Positions 1 to 9,490 of a DNA stretch of 64,000 nucleotides are shown in pieces. Numbering within the stretch: the first letter of the stretch is position 1; every line of letters begins with the position of its first letter. Origin of the DNA: Clostridiaceae bacterium (GTDB lineage Bacteria > Bacillota > Clostridia > Saccharofermentanales > DTU023); contig DUVH01000012.1 of NCBI GenBank assembly GCA_012841145.1, positions 1 through 64,000 of the forward strand. Reading direction: 5' to 3'. The translations under genes were made by a program, and so were the position numbers. The notes beneath the pieces are model-generated. The model was not told the DNA's origin. It saw only the letters and a list, made by a program, of their open reading frames with translations, and ran no database searches.

Positions 1-3000
1 CCGCAACAGGGATGGTCACTGTACCGTCCTCCCCGACATCAAGAGCGAACTGATCCTCGCCGTCAAAACCGATCACTTGGTTCTGCCCCTCAGCGAAATT
101 GTCCGTGACCATAACCTTGACTGTCTCAGTATTGGCGATGTAAGGTAAGCCGCCGGTGTTGGTCTCGATCGCTGTCTCAGTAAGAGCAAGCGTCGGCTTT
201 GTCTTGTCAATGAGCAGCTTGCCTGTGGCAGTTGTGACATCGGCTTCAAGCCCACCAAAGCCTTTCAAGTTCAGTTTCAATGGCACGCCGTCACCGGCTA
301 CTTCAAGGAGCCAGAGATCGTCAACGGATTCCTGACCATTGACGGTCACGCTCGTCACACCGCCGGCGGTCAAGGCTCCGACGTATCCGTGGTTCGCAGG
401 CAACGCAGCACCGAATGTCTCGATCTCTTCGGCGTTGTACGTGACGAATCCATCCTCCGCGGGTACCAACATGTCGTTTCCGTCTTTATCGAAAGCGAGT
501 TTTGCCACACTCAGCCCAAGTTTCGAACTGTTCAACTGAGTCTCAAGCCCGATCCAATTGCCCGCGTAGTCGGTAATCATGATCGAGACGATCGGATTAA
601 ACAGGCTCGTGTAGTTCGAAGGTTTATCGATGCTGATATACAGATTGCCGTTTTCGTCAAAATAGGCGTCTTGATCCGGGAACACATAAGTCTCCCCCGA
701 CTTCTGCAGCATGGCACCGGAAAATGCCAAGTTGATCCCCGTTCCTGCACCGTCATGAACTTTCCCGCAGTTGATCAAAACATGACCCTCATCCGGGGAG
801 TACTCCACAGTGGTGCCGGGCAAAACAGAATCTGCAACCGGCGCCGTATTGTCAATCTTGACCGGCATGCGGATCGATTGCCATTTGGAATCTTCGTTCA
901 TGCGAGCGCGGACGTTGTAATAGTACTGTCCTTCCTCCGCATCGATGAATTCACCGTTCGATTTGTCGTAGAACTTTCCGTCCCAATGCGTGTTATACAA
1001 AAGCGGGATCGGTCGCCCCTTTTCCACCAAATAACACATCGACGTCTTCTCGATGAAATCGACCCACCCGACTTGTCGAAGCACATTGCCATCCTCGTCC
1101 GTAATGAAACATTCAGCATTTTGAACACCGCGGAATGCACCGACACGCGGCGCAAGCGCCTTGATGTAGCCGTCTTCTTCCTTGTCATCCGGATTCGTAT
1201 TGAACCCGACGGTCATAGGATCGAAAACCTCTCCACCAATCCATTCCAACCAGTTGCCTGCAGGCGACGGATAACCGTACGGTTCAAAATATGGATTCGA
1301 GTACATATAAAGTTGCGTAGCGCTGAGAATCCTATCTGTTTTCGGGAAATCCTCATTTTCCTCCATAAAGAGATCAAAAATACCGTCTCCGTTCGGCCCC
1401 AAACCTTCGACATAGTCGAAGATCGGCAGGTCATTGCCCCAGTGTCCGACGTATCCGAGGAAAGGTATCGACAAATCAGGAACTCCGGCTGCCTCAAACT
1501 CAAGATAGCCCTCAACGTAGTTCTTGTTGACGGTGCCGGCATTGATCGTAAAATCAGCCGATACCGTACCGTTTGCCGGGACCGTAATCGACGTGCTCGC
1601 TGTCGTCACGCTCGCCCCGGGAGCGACAATATCATACACGTCTCCATCATGCACGCCCGTGTAGACGACAGGGGGCTTCAGCGTGAAAGTAACGGCAGAC
1701 GCGCCGTAGTTTTTAAAGTCGAGCGTAAATGTTTTCGAACCGGTAAAATCAAGCAATTCAATATTGCCGCTGCCATGATGCGTAACAGTTACGCGCGAAT
1801 CGATCGCATCTTTGACGTTGATGAGACCCGCGCCGACTTGACGAGGTGAATGGATCACATCTCCGTCCATTAACACGGTAGCCGTATTGCTCAAAATCGT
1901 CTTCAGGTATTTAGTGCGCTCAAGTCCCTTGAGTCCGCTCAAGGCGCTGCTGTCTTTCATCGCCTGCATGATGAGCGCCGAGGCGCCGGCGACGTGAGGA
2001 GCGGCCATCGAAGTTCCCGACTTCGTGCCATATTCGTCATTGTTCAGCGTCGAGTAGACGTTGCCGCCGACACCGGCAACCTCAGGCTTGAAGTTCAGCT
2101 CGGGAGTGGGGCCCCAGCTCGTGAAGAAGGACGGTTCTGCCGTCTCTGATGCAGCTGCCAAGAATGTTGATTCTATTTTCGTTTTGACCTTAACGGAGTT
2201 ACCCCCGCCCATTGCCGCTCGCATGGCTTCGCCGGCATCCAATGTCGTGAAAACAGATGAAATACCGCTCTCCTCAACACCATCCATTTGTGAGGTGGGC
2301 GGCCCGGACTGTGACTGATGGTTATACACAATGATGCCGATCGCGCCTTTCGCTTGAACATTTATTGCCTTTTCTTTGAACGTCAGATCGCCGCGTTTGA
2401 CGAGCGCGTACTTGTCTTTCAGAACTTTATCCGCCACATCCGCCTCTGACCCGAGGCCACAATCTACCAACTCAATCCATTCGTCGTCTTCAAACGTACG
2501 CCCGCCGGCCGGCTCTTGCTGTTCCGCGACAGGGAAGGTAATCGCATCGCCGCCATTGACTTTGTAGGACATAACATCGACGGATATTTTCGTATTATCG
2601 ATTGATGCGACGGAAAGCGCAGCCTCGACGGTAGAGTCCGAACCGACTGAACCGCTATCGACAGCATTAATGTATTGACCCAAATCATTAAACGTTCCGC
2701 CGTAACTGTCATACGCCAAGCCGGCGTTGGCTGCCGATATGACAACGAGTGTTCCCGCTTCGGAAGCAGCCTGAATGGCGCGAACCAGTGCATTGTCGAC
2801 ATTCGAAAACCCGCACGGCAAGCCGATCGACATATTGATCACGTCGGCGCCGAGCTTGACTGAATCCTGAATCGCCATCAACATGTCGTCAGTATAGGCT
2901 CCGCTGGTCTGGATGTTAGAGAAAACCTTCATCGCGAGGAGCTGTGCTTCCGGTGCGATACCGCGAATACCCTTGAAGGCAGCGAGATCATCATCCGTCG

Positions 3001-3850
3001 CATTCGCAGCAGCGATGCCGGCGACGTGCATGCCGTGCATGGAAACCTTTTTTTCGTCTTCCGATCTTCCGGACAAGTGCTTATCAACAATTTCCTGACT
3101 CTTATCGGCATAGTTATAGCCGTAAGGAATCTTTGGCGAGAAGTATTTGCCCGGGAGTCCGTGCTCAGCGATAAGTTCGGCGACATCACCCTGTTCCAGC
3201 TTCACGTCCTCAACCTCAGAGATACGCATATCCTTATGAGAGTCGTCAATGCCCGTATCGATGATCGAGATGAGCATGCCTTCTCCCTTGAATCCAAGTC
3301 CGAGCTGATCCCAAACCGCGGATGCCTCCGTCATGTCGGGCGCATTGAACATCGTCAACTTATAGACAGGGACTTCCACGACGTTCATCACTCCGGGAAG
3401 CTCGCGGATTTTCTGAAAATCGCTGCGCTTTGCCATGCAACTGAAACCGTTGACGAGATAGCCGTAGCCATTGATCACTTCACTGCCCGTAATCTTGCGA
3501 ACTGCGTCGCGCACCGATTTTTGCGACGCAATGACACTGCTCTCAGATTTCCCCGATTCTCTGGCAGCCGGCGCTTTGAGCTCAATCATGATACGAACGC
3601 TCTCGCGCATGTAATCCGTATTCGCAAGTTTATTAAGGAGCTCGCTCAGCTCCGCCGCTTTCGCTTCTCTAAACTGTTTCCTGATGATTGTCTTATCGTA
3701 ATCCGCTGGCAGGAGACTTCGCGTGCTCTGAGTCTCAGCCAATACCGGTGCGGTCATTGAAGGCACCGTCAATGCGGACACGGCCATTGCAGAAAACAAC
3801 AAACCAAGAACAAGCACGAACGAAAGTGCTTTTCTCATATATTTCTTCAT
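1..3850 (-). CDS. Secreted subtilisin-family (S8) serine protease, lactocepin/C5a-peptidase-like, 3' end beyond window
   Basis: Large extracellular endopeptidase; about 1283 residues are visible and the C-terminus lies beyond the left edge. Seen: an N-terminal signal peptide (basic MKKYMRK, then a hydrophobic stretch to about residue 38); a propeptide; then the S8 domain with catalytic Asp198 (DTGIDD), His272 (HGMHVAG) and Ser614 (GTSMAAP). A PA-type insert lies between the His and Ser, around residues 440-530. Downstream are beta-rich Fn3-like and repeat regions, as in cell-envelope proteinases. Start: ATG with GGAG 8 bases upstream. A terminator-like hairpin sits 28-56 bases before the ATG. 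No cell-wall anchor can be judged because the end is missing. Family is certain; the substrate is unknown and could be nutritional protein or a surface target. Confidence 0.93.
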   Translation of the reverse strand, partial: MKKYMRKALSFVLVLGLLFSAMAVSALTVPSMTAPVLAETQSTRSLLPADYDKTIIRKQFREAKAAELSELLNKLANTDYMRESVRIMIELKAPAARESGKSESSVIASQKSVRDAVRKITGSEVINGYGYLVNGFSCMAKRSDFQKIRELPGVMNVVEVPVYKLTMFNAPDMTEASAVWDQLGLGFKGEGMLISIIDTGIDDSHKDMRISEVEDVKLEQGDVAELIAEHGLPGKYFSPKIPYGYNYADKSQEIVDKHLSGRSEDEKKVSMHGMHVAGIAAANATDDDLAAFKGIRGIAPEAQLLAMKVFSNIQTSGAYTDDMLMAIQDSVKLGADVINMSIGLPCGFSNVDNALVRAIQAASEAGTLVVISAANAGLAYDSYGGTFNDLGQYINAVDSGSVGSDSTVEAALSVASIDNTKISVDVMSYKVNGGDAITFPVAEQQEPAGGRTFEDDEWIELVDCGLGSEADVADKVLKDKYALVKRGDLTFKEKAINVQAKGAIGIIVYNHQSQSGPPTSQMDGVEESGISSVFTTLDAGEAMRAAMGGGNSVKVKTKIESTFLAAASETAEPSFFTSWGPTPELNFKPEVAGVGGNVYSTLNNDEYGTKSGTSMAAPHVAGASALIMQAMKDSSALSGLKGLERTKYLKTILSNTATVLMDGDVIHSPRQVGAGLINVKDAIDSRVTVTHHGSGNIELLDFTGSKTFTLDFKNYGASAVTFTLKPPVVYTGVHDGDVYDIVAPGASVTTASTSITVPANGTVSADFTINAGTVNKNYVEGYLEFEAAGVPDLSIPFLGYVGHWGNDLPIFDYVEGLGPNGDGIFDLFMEENEDFPKTDRILSATQLYMYSNPYFEPYGYPSPAGNWLEWIGGEVFDPMTVGFNTNPDDKEEDGYIKALAPRVGAFRGVQNAECFITDEDGNVLRQVGWVDFIEKTSMCYLVEKGRPIPLLYNTHWDGKFYDKSNGEFIDAEEGQYYYNVRARMNEDSKWQSIRMPVKIDNTAPVADSVLPGTTVEYSPDEGHVLINCGKVHDGAGTGINLAFSGAMLQKSGETYVFPDQDAYFDENGNLYISIDKPSNYTSLFNPIVSIMITDYAGNWIGLETQLNSSKLGLSVAKLAFDKDGNDMLVPAEDGFVTYNAEEIETFGAALPANHGYVGALTAGGVTSVTVNGQESVDDLWLLEVAGDGVPLKLNLKGFGGLEADVTTATGKLLIDKTKPTLALTETAIETNTGGLPYIANTETVKVMVTDNFAEGQNQVIGFDGEDQFALDVGEDGTVTIPVA

Positions 3851-3877
3851 CTTCTACTCCTCTGCGTTCCGCGAAAA

Positions 3878-3906
3878 AACTCGCCGTTCTTCCGAACAGG
3901 CGAGTT
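3878..3906 (-). terminator. Terminator-like hairpin inside the leader of the S8 protease gene
   Basis: On the minus strand AACTCGCC pairs with GGCGAGTT, with an inner GTTC/GAAC pair, a GGAA loop and one bulged base; a run of six T follows. This is the shape of an intrinsic terminator. It ends only about 28 bases before the protease start codon, which leaves no room for another promoter downstream. It therefore either attenuates the protease transcript or ends read-through from the pepF operon. The regulatory role is inference. Confidence 0.6.
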
Positions 3907-4248
3907 CAATACGCTCAAAATCTACTAGTAAGTTGATACAGTTTTCTTGATGCATTGCTCAATTTAAACTATCTCCGCAAACGGCATATTAACACCGGCA
4001 AGGGACAGAGCACCTCCATACCAAATATGTAATGGCGCAACCTGCCATCTTATGAAAAAAATCTTACATTGCGTCGGTGCAAAAATGCAAGTAAGAAAAC
4101 CTGTAATTATAATTAAATAATTTGAATTATCCTGTACATGCTTAGGCAAATTAACGCAAATGAAGTCTGAAAAGTTCAGAGACGATAAAACAACCGTTTG
4201 GCCGCCACCGCTGCAGGAACAATCCGTATAAACTTCCAATCGGGGCGT
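3907..4248 (-). other. AT-rich intergenic leader region, candidate promoter and structured RNA
   Basis: Gene-free stretch of about 340 bases between the PrcB-like gene and the protease hairpin. On the minus strand a possible promoter TTGCAT-18-TAAGAT lies near 4065-4095. The RNA downstream can form a hairpin in which GCGCC pairs with GGTGC. A 91-codon open frame covers much of it, but it has no recognisable domain and no good ribosome site, so I do not call it a gene. I recognise no known riboswitch class here. Confidence 0.3.
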
Positions 4249-4743
4249 TTAACGGTCGGCGATGATCCTGCCCGGGAATCTCCTTCCCGGTCTACCTTTT
4301 GATAAAGGATGGTTGATTGAAATTTCACTGTCGCCTACATCTTCGGCGAGCAGTTCAACGAAATAATGCCAGCTCATCATGTCGGCCGTTCCGATCGACG
4401 GCGCATGAAGCCGTAAAAAGATCACAATTCTCTTGTCAGTTTTGATGACGTCGGAGACTGTCACTATCGTTGAACCTGAACTGGCGCTCACGACGCCTGC
4501 CGCCAGAACGCGGTTCTCAAAAAAGCGCTCATCATAAGCCGCGAACAATTCGTTGAGGGAAACCTCATTCCACTGCCAACCGTAACGCGAACCGTTGATA
4601 AAACGTCGGAGCTGATCAACACCATCGATGATCCTCGGTGCAGACGTGACGCCGATGCCGGCGCCTAGCGGACGCGTAGGAACAATCCGGGAGCGATGAG
4701 CGATCGGATCCCTGCGAAGTAGATTTTGAAAAGGGAAATGCAC
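4249..4743 (-). CDS. PrcB_C-domain-like protein of unknown role
   Basis: Small protein of about 164 residues. The C-terminal two thirds carry the pattern YDERFFENR, then beta strands, then GTADMMSWHYFVEL. I recognise this as like the PrcB C-terminal domain found in many short Firmicutes proteins; that assignment comes from pattern memory and should be checked with a profile search. Start: an in-frame ATG lies 27 bases further out at 4770, but GGGAGGAC precedes the GTG at 4743 with normal spacing, so I chose the GTG. No signal peptide is visible from this start. It follows the 41-residue membrane protein and pepF on the same strand and probably shares their transcript. Confidence 0.6.
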   Translation of the reverse strand: MHFPFQNLLRRDPIAHRSRIVPTRPLGAGIGVTSAPRIIDGVDQLRRFINGSRYGWQWNEVSLNELFAAYDERFFENRVLAAGVVSASSGSTIVTVSDVIKTDKRIVIFLRLHAPSIGTADMMSWHYFVELLAEDVGDSEISINHPLSKGRPGRRFPGRIIADR

Positions 4744-4797
4744 ACCCGTCCTCCCTGTCATATATAACATGTCCGGAACGGCGTGACAGCGAGCACG

Positions 4798-4923
4798 CTA
4801 TTTACGCTTTTTCTCGTCCCAGTATTTCTTTTTTTTCTTCTGCAGCTTTTGCATAACGGCGACCATACCGATGGTCGCCGCCGCGACAACAACAATTACA
4901 ATGATGAAACCTAAATCAGGCAT
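4798..4923 (-). CDS. 41-residue single-span membrane protein overlapping the pepF stop
   Basis: Short gene whose ATG overlaps the TGA of pepF (ATGCCTGA). The product begins MPDLGFIIVIVVV, has one hydrophobic span to about residue 26, and ends in a strongly basic tail (QKLQKKKKKYWDEKKRK). The overlap suggests translational coupling to pepF. No family is recognised. An outside-in orientation with a cytoplasmic basic tail is likely by the positive-inside rule. The real-gene status rests on the overlap, the clean membrane span and the operon position. Confidence 0.55.
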   Translation of the reverse strand: MPDLGFIIVIVVVAAATIGMVAVMQKLQKKKKKYWDEKKRK

Positions 4924-6775
4924 CGCTTTTTCCTATAAGCGCTTCCATCTCATCGAGAGTGCGCTCAAACGCGTCGAGAGCCCGTACAATCGTCTCAGGC
5001 TGTGTCATGTCGACGCCGGCGCGTTTCAGCACATCAATCGGCCAATCGGATGACCCGGCTTTAAGAAATCCGATAAAGCGATCGACAGCCGGCCGTCCTT
5101 CACTCAGAATCGCCTCCGCGAAAGATGTCGCGGCGGAGAAGCCCGTCGCATACTGGAAGACGTAGTAATTGTAATAGAAGTGCGGGATGCGCGCCCATTC
5201 GTATGCGATCTCCGGGTCGAACGTAAGCCCTTCGCCGTAATATTTCTTGTTGAGCTCACCGTATTTCTCAGTCAGATAATCGGCCGTCAACGCCTCTCCG
5301 GCCTCATCGGCAAGATGAATCATGTGTTCAAATTCGGCAAACTGCGTCTGACGGAAAACGGTCTCTTTGAATCCGTCGAGGTAGTGATTGATGACGGCGG
5401 CACGCATTTTGTCATCGCCAGCCGTCTCAAGTAAATACTGCGTCAACAAGATCTCGTTACACGTAGACGCGATCTCCGCGAGGAAAATCGGGTAACGGCC
5501 GTACTGGAAAGGCTGCGTGTTGCGCGTATAGTAAGAATGGATGCTGTGCCCCAGCTCATGTGCGAGCGTAAAGAGGTTGTCGAGCGTCCCCTGCCAGCTG
5601 ATCAGGATGAACGGGTTCGTGCAGTAGCTGCCGCCGGAATAGGCGCCGGAGCGCTTGCCGATGTTCACCGCCCAGTCGATCCAGCGCTCTTTGAAAGCGC
5701 GCTTTAACAGCCCGACGTATTCATCACCGAGAGGAGCGAGCGCCTTGAACAGGATCTCCTTCGCTTCATCGAACGTATAGTGCAGGTCGACCTCTTCGAC
5801 GAGTGACACATACATGTCGTAAGAGTGAAGCTCATCGACGCCGAGAATGCGTTTGCGAAGCTGAACGTAACGATGCAGGAGCGGAAGGCGTTCATTTACC
5901 GCCTCCAACAAGCTGTCGTAAACTGATTCAGGGATGGCGTTGCTGAACAAAGACGCCTCGCGTCCTGTCGAGAAACCGCGCACGTTTTTATTGTACGTAT
6001 TGACGCGAATCGCGTTCTGCAAGGTAGCGGCGCACGTATTCCTGAACTGACCAAACGTTTTATACATGCTTTTGAAGGCGTCACGGCGCACGCGCGGGTC
6101 ACGGCTCTCAAGATACATACCGAAATGGGCATGCGACATGGGAACCGTCTCACCCTTCTCATTGACAATCGGATCAAAGATCATGTCGGTATCCGACAAG
6201 GTTCCGAAAATCTCATCAGGCGCTCCGAATATCTGAGACGCCTTGGCTAAGAGAGCCTCCTCCGCCTGTGAAAGCTTATATTGCTTTTCTCTGAGAATCA
6301 CCTCAAAGAAATGGCGGTAATCTTCAAGTTCCGGCTTCTCTTTGATGAAACGTTCCAACGTCTCCGCGGGAATCTCGATAAGCTCGGACTCAAACCAGGC
6401 ATCTTCGCCTAAAAACGATGCGAAGACGGAGCCAAGTCGGCCTTTCATTGCGAGAAACAACGGATTCGACGTATCTTCATCTTCACGATGGAAAGCGTAG
6501 GCGCCAAGACTGCTAAGTTCCAGCATTACGTTCTGGCGATTGCGGATCGCCGCATACAGCGCATCGGCGGACTCGGTCAGCCGACCTCTGTACTGTGTCA
6601 ACAGCTCGCGTTTTCCTGTAACAGCCGCAAATGCTTCCTCCCACTTTTCGATGGATGGAAAGACTGTCGTCATATCCCACGTCTGCTCGATCGGCACTTC
6701 GGAGCGATGGAGCTGACCGGGCAATTTCGATTCTTTTACTTCTTCTTGTTCAAATGCTTGAGTAACCGTCCACAT
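4916..6775 (-). CDS. pepF: Oligoendopeptidase F (M3 family zinc peptidase)
   Basis: Cytoplasmic metallopeptidase that degrades short peptides (typically 7-17 residues). At 619 residues it has the usual family length. The zinc site HELGH is at residues 406-410 with the glutamate ligand region FLAEIASTCNE about 25 residues later, as in M3 enzymes; the N-terminal M3 helical domain precedes it. Start: ATG after GGGGGAAGAG with a 6-base gap. A promoter lies just upstream at 6815-6843, so it is transcribed separately from gyrA. The 41-residue membrane protein and the PrcB-like gene follow in the same direction. Confidence 0.95.
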   Translation of the reverse strand: MWTVTQAFEQEEVKESKLPGQLHRSEVPIEQTWDMTTVFPSIEKWEEAFAAVTGKRELLTQYRGRLTESADALYAAIRNRQNVMLELSSLGAYAFHREDEDTSNPLFLAMKGRLGSVFASFLGEDAWFESELIEIPAETLERFIKEKPELEDYRHFFEVILREKQYKLSQAEEALLAKASQIFGAPDEIFGTLSDTDMIFDPIVNEKGETVPMSHAHFGMYLESRDPRVRRDAFKSMYKTFGQFRNTCAATLQNAIRVNTYNKNVRGFSTGREASLFSNAIPESVYDSLLEAVNERLPLLHRYVQLRKRILGVDELHSYDMYVSLVEEVDLHYTFDEAKEILFKALAPLGDEYVGLLKRAFKERWIDWAVNIGKRSGAYSGGSYCTNPFILISWQGTLDNLFTLAHELGHSIHSYYTRNTQPFQYGRYPIFLAEIASTCNEILLTQYLLETAGDDKMRAAVINHYLDGFKETVFRQTQFAEFEHMIHLADEAGEALTADYLTEKYGELNKKYYGEGLTFDPEIAYEWARIPHFYYNYYVFQYATGFSAATSFAEAILSEGRPAVDRFIGFLKAGSSDWPIDVLKRAGVDMTQPETIVRALDAFERTLDEMEALIGKSDA

Positions 6776-6814
6776 AGATAACTCTTCCCCCGTCTCGGTT
6801 CTGTTTATTCTTCC

Positions 6815-6843
6815 ATCTTATGCAATCGGTCTGTATCTGACAA
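6815..6843 (-). promoter_or_regulatory. Promoter of the pepF operon
   Basis: Minus-strand TTGTCA, 17-base spacer, TAAGAT. It sits in the 90-base gap between the end of gyrA and the pepF start, about 40 bases before the pepF ATG. Predicted from consensus only. Confidence 0.55.
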
Positions 6844-6865
6844 GAGTCTTATTTCACGGCGCGTC

Positions 6866-9490
6866 TTACGAATCGTCTTCAGAAGTGACCTCCGAAGCGG
6901 ATGATTCCTCATCGACTTCCTCGATGAGATATTCGTCATCGTCCATATCTTCCGGAACCCTTCCATTGACCGTTTCATGCTCGCGCTCCTCATCGGGCGA
7001 AACGACCGACATATCAACGACAAGGCCTTCACGGACTTTCATCAGCGTGACACCGGATGTGATACGCCCCATGACAGGAATCTCGCTCGCACGGAAACGG
7101 ATGATGATCCCGTGATCGTTAATGAGAAGCACATCGTCTTCATCGGTCACTTCAGCGATACCGATCAGTTTCCCTGTGCGCTTCGTCGTCCTGTACGTGA
7201 TGAGTCCCACGCCGTGGCGGTTTTGAACGCGGTATTCCGAGAGGGAAGTCCGTTTGCCGAACCCGTTTTCAGTGACAACGAGGAGCGTCCCGTCGCCGTC
7301 CGTCGTGATCATGCCGATCACCTGATCGTCGTCGGACAGCTTGATGCCGTTTACACCCATCGTGTTTCTGCCCGTCGCACGGACGGACGATTCATTGAAA
7401 CGGATCGACAGTCCATTGCGCGTGACAAGCAGGATATCGTCTTCATCGTCCGACAGCCGGACATTGACGAGCCTGTCTCCTTCACGCATCTTGATCGCGA
7501 TCAAGCCGCCTTTGTGTATGTTCCTGTAATCGGAGAGCAATGTCTTCTTGACGAGACCGTCGGCAGTCGCCATGACGAGATTGCCGCCCTGATCGTATGA
7601 ATCGATGCGAATCAGTGTACGTACTTTTTCATCGGGATCGAGGTGTAGGAGATTGACGATCGCGATACCGCGTGCGGTACGACTGAATTCGGGCACTTGG
7701 TATCCTTTAAGCTCGTATACTTTCCCGAAATCGGTAAAGAACAAAAGAGTCTGGTGCGTCGACGTGATAATGATCGTATCGACGAAATCGTCCTCCCGCG
7801 TCTGCATCGCCGTGATGCCGCGCCCGCCTCGATGTTGAGCGCTGTACACATCGACAGGCATCCGCTTGATGTAACCCGCTTTCGACATCGCGACGACGAC
7901 CTGCTCCTCCTCGATCAACTCTTCGTCATCGATTTCATACTCGCCGGCTGGCAGTATTTCAGTCCGCCTGTCGTCACCATATTTGTTGGCGATCGCCTGA
8001 AGCTCCTTCTTCATCACATCGTGGAGGAGTGACTCGTCGCCAAGAATCGTCTTAAACCCCTTGATTTTCTCCGTCAAATCGACGTTCTCCGCCATCAGTT
8101 TCTCGCGTTCAAGTCCCGAGAGGCGACCGAGGCGCATATCGACGACGTGCTGAGACTGTTTCTCAGTGAGCCCGAATCGCTCGCTGAGGCGCGTTTTCGC
8201 CGTCTCCTCATCGGCTGACTGGCGAATGATCGTGATGACCTCATCGATGTAATCGATAGCGAGCTGCAAACCTTCGACGAGATGGAGCCTCGCCTCGGCG
8301 CGCGCCAAGTCGAAATTAATGCGGCGCGTGACAACCTCCTCCTGATGCTTGATAAAATGCTCGAGCATATCTTTCAAGCTGAGAAGCACAGGGACATACT
8401 TGCCGTCCTCCGACACGAGCGCAAGCATCGTCACGCCGAATGTGTCCTGTAACTGCGTATGCCTGTAAAGCTGATTCAACACGACCATCGGGGTCGCGTC
8501 GCGGCGCAGTTCGACGACGACGCGAATATCGTCGTGGCGATCCGATTCATCGCGCACATCGGAGACACCTTCGATACGCTTATCCTTGACCAAATCGGCG
8601 ATGCGTTCGATCAGGCGCGCTTTATTGACCATATAAGGAAGTGATTTGATGATGATGCGATAACGGTTGTTCGCCATTTCCTCAATTTCCGCATGACCGC
8701 GCACGACGATGCGGCCGCGACCGCGCCTGTAGGCAGCACGCGTCCCCGAAACACCCATGATTTGGGCGCCCGTCGGAAAGTCGGGAGCCGGAATGAACTC
8801 CATCAGCTCATCAACCGTCGCGTCAGGGTTGTCGATCAGGAAGATCGTACCTGCGACCACCTCGCGAAGATTATGAGGCGGGATATTCGTCACCATCCCG
8901 ACGGCAATTCCCGTTGACCCCGAGACGAGCAAGTTGGGAAATCCTGCAGGAAGCACGACAGGCTCTTCAAAACGATCGTCGTAGTTAGGCTTGAAGTCAA
9001 CCGTATCCTTGTTCAAGTCGGCCATCATCTCGCCCGCGAGGCGTGTCAGACGCGCTTCCGTATAGCGATACGCGGCGGGAGGGTCTCCGTCTCGCGAGCC
9101 GAAGTTACCGTGTCCGTCGACGAGCGGGTAGCGCATCGAAAAGTCCTGCGCCAGACGGACGAGCGCATCGTAGACACTTTGATCGCCGTGCGGGTGAAAG
9201 CGTCCGAGCACGTCACCGATCGTCGTCGCGCTTTTGCGATGGGGTTTATCTGACGTAAACCCTTGCGTATACATGGAATAAAGTATTCTCCGGTGTACGG
9301 GTTTGAGTCCGTCACGGACATCGGGAAGTGCACGATCCGAAATAACGCTCATAGCGTAATCAATAAAAGACTTTTTCATCTCCTGATCGAGATCGACCGG
9401 AATGACGACGTTATCGGGATTCTGAAACGCCGCGTCGACGGCTTCTTCGCGCTGCTTATAATCGTTTTTATTGTTTGGCTCCGATGCCAT
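6866..9490 (-). CDS. gyrA: DNA gyrase subunit A
   Basis: Breakage-reunion subunit of the type II topoisomerase that introduces negative supercoils; works as A2B2 with GyrB, which is not in the window. 874 residues. Active-site tyrosine Tyr143 (AAYRYTEARL). The C-terminal beta-pinwheel contains a gyrase box, QHRGGRG near residue 565, supporting gyrase rather than topoisomerase IV; the usual second residue is Arg, here His. A long acidic tail ends the protein. Odd: the quinolone-determining motif reads HPHGDQSVYD, with Gln104 where Ser or Thr normally sits (E. coli Ser83); the acidic partner Asp108 is kept. Start ATG with GGGAGG 5 bases upstream. It is separated from rsmG by 183 bases. Confidence 0.97.
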   Translation of the reverse strand: MASEPNNKNDYKQREEAVDAAFQNPDNVVIPVDLDQEMKKSFIDYAMSVISDRALPDVRDGLKPVHRRILYSMYTQGFTSDKPHRKSATTIGDVLGRFHPHGDQSVYDALVRLAQDFSMRYPLVDGHGNFGSRDGDPPAAYRYTEARLTRLAGEMMADLNKDTVDFKPNYDDRFEEPVVLPAGFPNLLVSGSTGIAVGMVTNIPPHNLREVVAGTIFLIDNPDATVDELMEFIPAPDFPTGAQIMGVSGTRAAYRRGRGRIVVRGHAEIEEMANNRYRIIIKSLPYMVNKARLIERIADLVKDKRIEGVSDVRDESDRHDDIRVVVELRRDATPMVVLNQLYRHTQLQDTFGVTMLALVSEDGKYVPVLLSLKDMLEHFIKHQEEVVTRRINFDLARAEARLHLVEGLQLAIDYIDEVITIIRQSADEETAKTRLSERFGLTEKQSQHVVDMRLGRLSGLEREKLMAENVDLTEKIKGFKTILGDESLLHDVMKKELQAIANKYGDDRRTEILPAGEYEIDDEELIEEEQVVVAMSKAGYIKRMPVDVYSAQHRGGRGITAMQTREDDFVDTIIITSTHQTLLFFTDFGKVYELKGYQVPEFSRTARGIAIVNLLHLDPDEKVRTLIRIDSYDQGGNLVMATADGLVKKTLLSDYRNIHKGGLIAIKMREGDRLVNVRLSDDEDDILLVTRNGLSIRFNESSVRATGRNTMGVNGIKLSDDDQVIGMITTDGDGTLLVVTENGFGKRTSLSEYRVQNRHGVGLITYRTTKRTGKLIGIAEVTDEDDVLLINDHGIIIRFRASEIPVMGRITSGVTLMKVREGLVVDMSVVSPDEEREHETVNGRVPEDMDDDEYLIEEVDEESSASEVTSEDDS

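Noticed and set aside
389-1849. Long plus-strand open frame of 486 codons
   Set aside because: It is the antisense shadow of the S8 protease; the minus-strand frame is continuous with signal peptide and all catalytic motifs, while this frame has no domain and Arg/Ile-rich shadow composition.
3026-3760. Plus-strand open frame of 244 codons
   Set aside because: Lies entirely opposite the catalytic Asp/His region of the S8 protease; shadow frame.
3964-4239. 91-codon minus-strand frame
   Set aside because: No ribosome site, no recognisable domain, and atypical Cys-rich composition in an AT-rich leader; more likely part of an untranslated region.
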